A stretch of DNA of 10,501 nt. Origin: Paenibacillaceae bacterium. GTDB taxonomy: Bacteria; Bacillota; Bacilli; Paenibacillales; YIM-B00363. The translations under genes and the position numbers were made by a program. How positions within the stretch are numbered: the first letter of the stretch is position 1; every line of letters starts with the position of its first letter. This document shows positions 7,229 to 10,501 of the stretch, one piece after another. The notes under the pieces were generated by a model. The model was not told where the DNA came from, made no database searches, and was given only the letters and a program-made list of their open reading frames with translations. The stretch spans positions 1-10,501 of the forward strand of contig JAGWXQ010000026.1 of the NCBI GenBank assembly GCA_018969805.1. The letters are read 5' to 3'.

Positions 7229-7537
7229 GTGCAAGAAAAGGATGAGCGGGAAAAACATATGGTTCAGTGGCTGTATGCCGCTGTACAGAGCCTCCAAACA
7301 AAAGAAGAATGCACAGCGTTTTTTGAAGACATATGTACAGAAAATGAAATTAAGGCGATGGCGCATCGCTATGCGATTGCGTATTGGTTGCGTCGTGGAA
7401 AAACATACCAATACATCGAACGTGAGATGGGGGCAAGTCCTGCACAAATAGCCCGCGTAAAACGATGTTTACAAGATGGGAAACAAGGAATTGCGCGGAC
7501 GCTTGATCGTATTGATGCGCAGATGGATCCACAGTAG
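7229..7537 (+). CDS. yerC: YerC/YecD-type TrpR-like DNA-binding regulator
   Basis: The protein is a small TrpR/YerC-family transcriptional regulator. An upstream ATG at 7199 is in frame but has no ribosome binding site; GTG 7229 is preceded by AGGGAGG (7216-7222) with a 6-nt spacer and gives 102 residues, close to the 104 of Bacillus YerC. The N-terminal helices carry EECTAFFEDICTENEIKAMA (residues 26-45), typical of the family. The helix-turn-helix spans about residues 57-80: GKTYQYIEREMGAS, then PAQIARVKRCL as the recognition helix. TrpR binds DNA with tryptophan, but the ligand of YerC proteins is not known to me. GC content is lower than in the purine genes (about 40 percent in 7321-7380 by hand count). 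It follows yerB as in B. subtilis, except that the minus-strand gene lies between them. Confidence 0.9.
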   Translation: MQEKDEREKHMVQWLYAAVQSLQTKEECTAFFEDICTENEIKAMAHRYAIAYWLRRGKTYQYIEREMGASPAQIARVKRCLQDGKQGIARTLDRIDAQMDPQ

Positions 7538-7572
7538 TTCGTCGGGCGCATCGGTGATGCGTTGTTGGACTG

Positions 7573-7603
7573 CCACTGGTGCGCATCTCAATGCGTGCAG
7601 TGG
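7573..7603 (+). other. Strong stem-loop between yerC and dgkB
   Basis: CCACTG (7573-7578) pairs with CAGTGG (7598-7603), G7579 bulges, and TGCGCAT (7580-7586) pairs with ATGCGTG (7591-7597) with two wobble pairs; the loop is CTCA (7587-7590). This makes 13 pairs with one bulge. There is no T run after it, so it is not a standard intrinsic terminator. It could be an RNA-processing or stability element between the two cistrons, or a weak transcription barrier. Confidence 0.55.
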
Positions 7604-7644
7604 ACAATTGGGTCTAGGACGATGGGATGAAGGAGCGTGAAGCG

Positions 7645-8637
7645 ATGATCCAGCGAACAAAATTGATATACAACCCCAGTTCGGGACGAGAGCAAATGCG
7701 GCGCGCGTTGCCCGATATTTTGCAGCGGCTCGAAGATGCCGGGTTTGAAACGTCGGTCATCGCTACGCAAGGACCGGGCGATGCGCGCAAAGCGACCCAA
7801 AAGGCGATCGAACGTGATTTTGAATGTGTCATTGTCGCAGGTGGCGATGGGACTGTCAATGAAGTCGTCAATGGGCTCATCCCCGCACCGCACAAACCGA
7901 TACTCGGCGTGCTTCCTTTGGGGACGACAAACGACATCGCTCGTGCGCTCGGCATGCCCCGCGCCTGGAAACAAGCACTCGATGTGATCGCCCAGCGGCA
8001 GGTGTGCCATATGGACATGGGACAAATGAACGATATTGCGTTTGCCAACGTCGTCGGGGGCGGGGCATTGACCGAACTGTCCTATGAAGCACCATCGAAG
8101 CTCAAAACGCTCATTGGGCAGCTCGCGTACTACATAAAAGGGATCGAGAAGCTGCCGACACTGCACCCTACCCGTATGATCGTACACACGCCCCGACAGA
8201 CGATCGATGAGCAATTGATGCTTTTCTTGGTTGCAAATACGAATTCAATCGGTGGATACTCAACATTGTTGCCACAAGCGCGATGGGACGATGGCACGCT
8301 GGACGTGCTCTGTTTGCGAAAGTGCAATTTTGCGGAATTTATTCGGCTCGTATCGCTGATCGTTCGGGGAGAACGCATCGACCACGATCCGCTCTGTATT
8401 CATCTGCGTACACCGACGCTGACGATCTCATCACCAGATCGGGTATTGCTCAACATTGACGGGGAATTTGGGGGCGAGTTGCCGTGTACGATTGGGATAC
8501 TGCCCCGCATGTTGCCTGTGTACGTGTGTCCTGATCGCATGCACCTCGTGCACGTGCCAAACCTGCGCAGTGCACGCGCAAAAAAGCGGATTTTGGAAGC
8601 AATAGAAGGAGAAAGCAACGATGAACAACAAGAGTGA
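7645..8637 (+). CDS. dgkB: Diacylglycerol kinase / YegS-type lipid kinase DgkB
   Basis: DgkB phosphorylates diacylglycerol to phosphatidic acid at the membrane face, returning the diacylglycerol left by lipoteichoic acid synthesis to phospholipid synthesis. ATG 7645 is chosen over the in-frame ATG 7627 because AAGGAG (7630-7635) stands 9 nt before it and the product then starts MIQRTKLIYNPSSG like its relatives; length is 330 residues (Bacillus about 303). The DAGK catalytic domain covers about residues 1-130 with NPSSG (10-14), the nucleotide-binding GGDGT (66-70) and LPLGTTNDIARALG (about 91-104). The C-terminal beta domain has DDGTLDVLCL and IDGE with Asp272, which lines up with the proposed general base Asp271 of Staphylococcus DgkB. 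The general lipid-kinase fold is certain; the exact lipid substrate is inferred from family and from the adjacent rlmCD, a pairing also seen in Bacillus. Confidence 0.92.
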   Translation: MIQRTKLIYNPSSGREQMRRALPDILQRLEDAGFETSVIATQGPGDARKATQKAIERDFECVIVAGGDGTVNEVVNGLIPAPHKPILGVLPLGTTNDIARALGMPRAWKQALDVIAQRQVCHMDMGQMNDIAFANVVGGGALTELSYEAPSKLKTLIGQLAYYIKGIEKLPTLHPTRMIVHTPRQTIDEQLMLFLVANTNSIGGYSTLLPQARWDDGTLDVLCLRKCNFAEFIRLVSLIVRGERIDHDPLCIHLRTPTLTISSPDRVLLNIDGEFGGELPCTIGILPRMLPVYVCPDRMHLVHVPNLRSARAKKRILEAIEGESNDEQQE

Positions 8638-9991
8638 TGCAGCAGCATTTGATGTTGTCATTTCCAGCATACAACAAGAGGCGTACGGTGTCTGCCAACG
8701 CGACGGTCGGATCGTGTACGTACGGGATGCATTGCCCGATGAACGCGTGCGCATTCAGATTGAGCGAACAGCAAAAGGCATATCCTACGCCAATGTCGTA
8801 GAGCGCATGACGACGAGCGAACAGCGTGCAACACCACCGTGTACGGTATTTGGCGTATGCGGAGGCTGCGTATGGCAACACGCATCGTACACCGCCCAGC
8901 TGACGTGGAAACGCGACCATGTCGTTCATGTGCTGCAGCGCATCGGGGGACTTGATCGGGCATCCATCCTGGTACATGAAACGATTGGAATGGACGACCC
9001 ATGGGCGTACCGCAACACCGTGCAATTGGTCATCGGACGAGATCGCAACAACGAAACGACGATCGGTTTTTATGCTCCTTTTGCCTCCAACATCGTTTCC
9101 CCTGATGCATGTCTCATCGTCCACCCACGTATTGCAGCAGCGATGCACGTCATAGAAGCGGTCATAAAAAAGCACAAACCGATCCCGTACGATCGACATA
9201 CCCATGCGGGATGGGTACGCCACATCATCATCCGCACCAGCACATCGACAGACCAGCTCATGATCATGATCGTCGTGACGAGCAAACCCCCCAAACGCGT
9301 GGCGTGGATCGAGGACCTGCACGCGCGCATGTCCGGTGCAGTGACGATCGCGCTCAACGTGCACGACGCGCGATCTACGACACATAGTGGCGCGCATACA
9401 GAGATTTTATACGGACAACCGACGTTTGCAGAGCACATCCATGGAATTCAATTTTCGGTATCGCCACGATCGTTTTTGCAAATCAATACAATACAAGCAC
9501 ACGCCTTGATCGATATCGTGCGCACATGCGCTGCACTACAGCCGACGCATACCGTGTGCGATGCATACTGCGGTATCGGCACGTTTGCTTTGGTGCTTGC
9601 GCAATGTGTCGCCCGCGTCGATGCGATCGAGTCCATGCCCGAAGCAATCGAAGATGCACGCCGCAATGCGCTACACAACGGTGTGACAAACGTCACATTT
9701 ATGTGCGGAGACGTCGCTGCGGTGCTATTGCAACTGTATGGCGACACATCCGCTCCAGATGTGCTTATTCTCGATCCCCCACGCAGCGGATGCGCGCCAC
9801 GCGTACGCGATATCGTCATGCACATCAAGCCACCCCGCATCGTGTACGTATCGTGCGCGCCTGCGACACTCGCCAGGGACGTACGCGTGTTCGCGTCTAG
9901 TGGGTACGTCGTCGAGGACGTGTGGCCCGTAGATATGTTTCCACAGACAGAGCATGTGGAGTGTGTGGTATTGATGTCAAGGAAACCATGA
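8621..9991 (+). CDS. rlmCD: 23S rRNA (uracil-C5) methyltransferase RlmCD/RumA family
   Basis: In Bacillus RlmCD makes m5U at 23S rRNA positions 747 and 1939 using SAM. ATG 8621 has AAGGAGA at 8606-8612 with an 8-nt spacer, lies inside the end of dgkB (17-nt overlap) and gives 456 residues (Bacillus 459). A TRAM domain occupies about residues 5-62. Cysteines 74, 80, 83 and 164 fit the C-x5-C-x2-C...C [4Fe-4S] pattern of RumA. The SAM site shows CDAYCGIGTF (Asp314) and LDPPRSG (Asp385). The nucleophile is Cys412 in VYVSCAPATLARD, and Glu447 in EHVECV matches the catalytic base. The usual motif is SCNPATLARD; Ala413 replaces Asn here. Whether it modifies one or two sites cannot be read from sequence. 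It is the last intact gene of the high-GC block. Confidence 0.94.
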   Translation: MNNKSDAAAFDVVISSIQQEAYGVCQRDGRIVYVRDALPDERVRIQIERTAKGISYANVVERMTTSEQRATPPCTVFGVCGGCVWQHASYTAQLTWKRDHVVHVLQRIGGLDRASILVHETIGMDDPWAYRNTVQLVIGRDRNNETTIGFYAPFASNIVSPDACLIVHPRIAAAMHVIEAVIKKHKPIPYDRHTHAGWVRHIIIRTSTSTDQLMIMIVVTSKPPKRVAWIEDLHARMSGAVTIALNVHDARSTTHSGAHTEILYGQPTFAEHIHGIQFSVSPRSFLQINTIQAHALIDIVRTCAALQPTHTVCDAYCGIGTFALVLAQCVARVDAIESMPEAIEDARRNALHNGVTNVTFMCGDVAAVLLQLYGDTSAPDVLILDPPRSGCAPRVRDIVMHIKPPRIVYVSCAPATLARDVRVFASSGYVVEDVWPVDMFPQTEHVECVVLMSRKP

Positions 9992-10137
9992 CGCGTGTGT
10001 GAAAAACCTAGTAATAGTGTGAGTAATACTAAACACTGATTAAAAACATCTATGCAGAGCGATTCCCTCTACGAGAAAGCACAGTAATTTTTAACCAATC
10101 AGATTCCTGTATTCAATCCGTGTTTAATAAGCCAAAG
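9992..10137. other. AT-rich non-coding stretch at the edge of the housekeeping block
   Basis: After the rlmCD stop the sequence turns AT-rich and shows no supported gene. GC is about 36 percent over 10021-10260 by hand count, against 50-65 percent in single lines counted upstream. I looked for a terminator for rlmCD and found only weak pairings (TAGTA with TACTA around 10009-10032) without a T run. I see no integrase, tRNA end or clear direct repeat that would mark an insertion point. Confidence 0.6.
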
Positions 10138-10212
10138 ATGGAAAAACCCAAAGTGTTTATTTCTTATGGGCACCGCGATAAACCGACTTTCAAAAAAAAT
10201 ACTTCGTCGTAA
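10138..10212 (+). pseudogene. Fragment resembling the start of a TIR-domain protein
   Basis: An ATG at 10138 opens 24 codons ending in TAA at 10210-10212. The peptide contains KVFISYGHRDKP, which closely resembles the first strand and loop of TIR domains (consensus like VFISYSHxDK). A TIR domain needs about 130 residues, so only its beginning is left, and no good ribosome binding site precedes the ATG. Intact bacterial TIR proteins are often NAD-cleaving effectors of defence systems; this remnant cannot act. The reading ends in an A-rich run (10192-10199), a place where a frameshift or a deletion junction could lie. The match is short, so the call is tentative. Confidence 0.4.
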
Positions 10213-10237
10213 AAAAAGGGCTCTTTTGCGAATATTT

Positions 10238-10501
10238 ATGAGTGGTGATGGGGTTTATAGAGGCGCCCTTAAAAAAGACCGTTCAGACGAAGACTTACCC
10301 TTCCAAGTGACGCTCGATTATGGCATTCCGCTCTCAGCGATAATCACGCAGAATGACGATGTATTCTCGGTCAACGACAACCATCTGATTGCTTACTTCA
10401 AGCAAGTCGACACCGACCTCATTACGGAAATCGCCAAAAAGAAGCCACACTTTGCCGTGATTCGTGACGGTAACTTTACAAACGACAGTGCGATAGTCAA
10501 T
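10238..10501 (+). pseudogene. Partial type III restriction-modification Mod-like reading frame (runs off window)
   Basis: This frame is open from 10088 to the right edge; the recognisable protein begins near ATG 10238. It reads RGALKKDRSDEDLPFQVTLD followed by YGIPL, then DDVFSVNDNHLIAYF and KKKPHFAVIRDGNFTNDSA. This resembles the C-terminal region of type III Mod DNA-adenine methyltransferases, where a DxxLPF..TLDYG stretch leads to an (R/K)DxxFxxD segment near the protein end. The catalytic DPPY and SAM-binding parts should lie upstream but are absent: only 25 nt separate it from the TIR-like fragment. The preceding codons in another frame (FANIYEW, 10225-10245) may be its own continuation, shifted by a frameshift at about 10240-10247. 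I infer a truncated, non-functional remnant; an intact Res gene could still lie to the right. Confidence 0.5.

Noticed and set aside
1..9991. Apparent abundance of GATC and CGATCG words through the coding block, as a possible genome-wide repeated motif
   Set aside because: I did not count them against a background expectation, and codon preference for GAT, ATC and CGN could explain it. A Markov-model word count over the genome would settle it.
10003..10045. Rho-independent terminator after rlmCD
   Set aside because: Only 5-bp pairings with loops above ten bases can be drawn and no T run follows on the plus strand.

Overview
The window looks like a chromosomal segment of a Bacillota species of the Bacilli type (Bacillus, Paenibacillus or Alicyclobacillus relatives). 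Three things point that way: the gene order purF-purM-purN-purH-purD with tight translational coupling, an iron-sulfur type PurF, and the pairs yerB/yerC and dgkB/rlmCD, which have their counterparts in the same chromosomal neighbourhood of Bacillus subtilis. Ribosome binding sites are strong AGGAGG-like sequences, and GTG is used as a start twice. Most of the window has moderately high GC (single 60-base lines I counted by hand range from about 50 to 65 percent). I cannot name the genus.

Positions 1-5391 hold the distal half of the purine biosynthesis operon. PurF is cut by the left edge and makes phosphoribosylamine; PurD makes GAR; PurN formylates GAR; PurM closes the imidazole ring to give AIR; PurH carries out the last two steps to IMP. 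Junctions are a 1-nt overlap (purF/purM), a 4-nt overlap (purM/purN), a 4-nt gap (purN/purH) and an 11-nt gap (purH/purD), so one polycistronic message is very likely. yerB (DUF3048, probably exported) follows 33 nt after purD with no terminator in between and may share the transcript.

Positions 6559-7228 are the least ordinary part of the high-GC block. A small arginine-tailed gene on the minus strand converges on yerB and diverges from yerC. The 286-nt divergent intergenic region carries four copies of a 15-bp tandem repeat, a good housekeeping promoter for yerC, and a leader hairpin followed by a T run. yerC (TrpR-like regulator), dgkB (diacylglycerol kinase) and rlmCD (23S rRNA uracil methyltransferase) follow on the plus strand; dgkB and rlmCD overlap by 17 nt.

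At about 9992 the character of the DNA changes: GC falls to about 36 percent (hand count, 10021-10260), genes become broken, and what can be read are a 24-codon fragment resembling the start of a TIR domain and then a partial reading frame resembling the C-terminal part of a type III restriction-modification Mod methyltransferase, running off the right edge. This looks like the edge of an acquired, partly decayed defence-type region. I found no complete undescribed system inside the window; the best leads are this right-hand boundary and the yerC upstream region.
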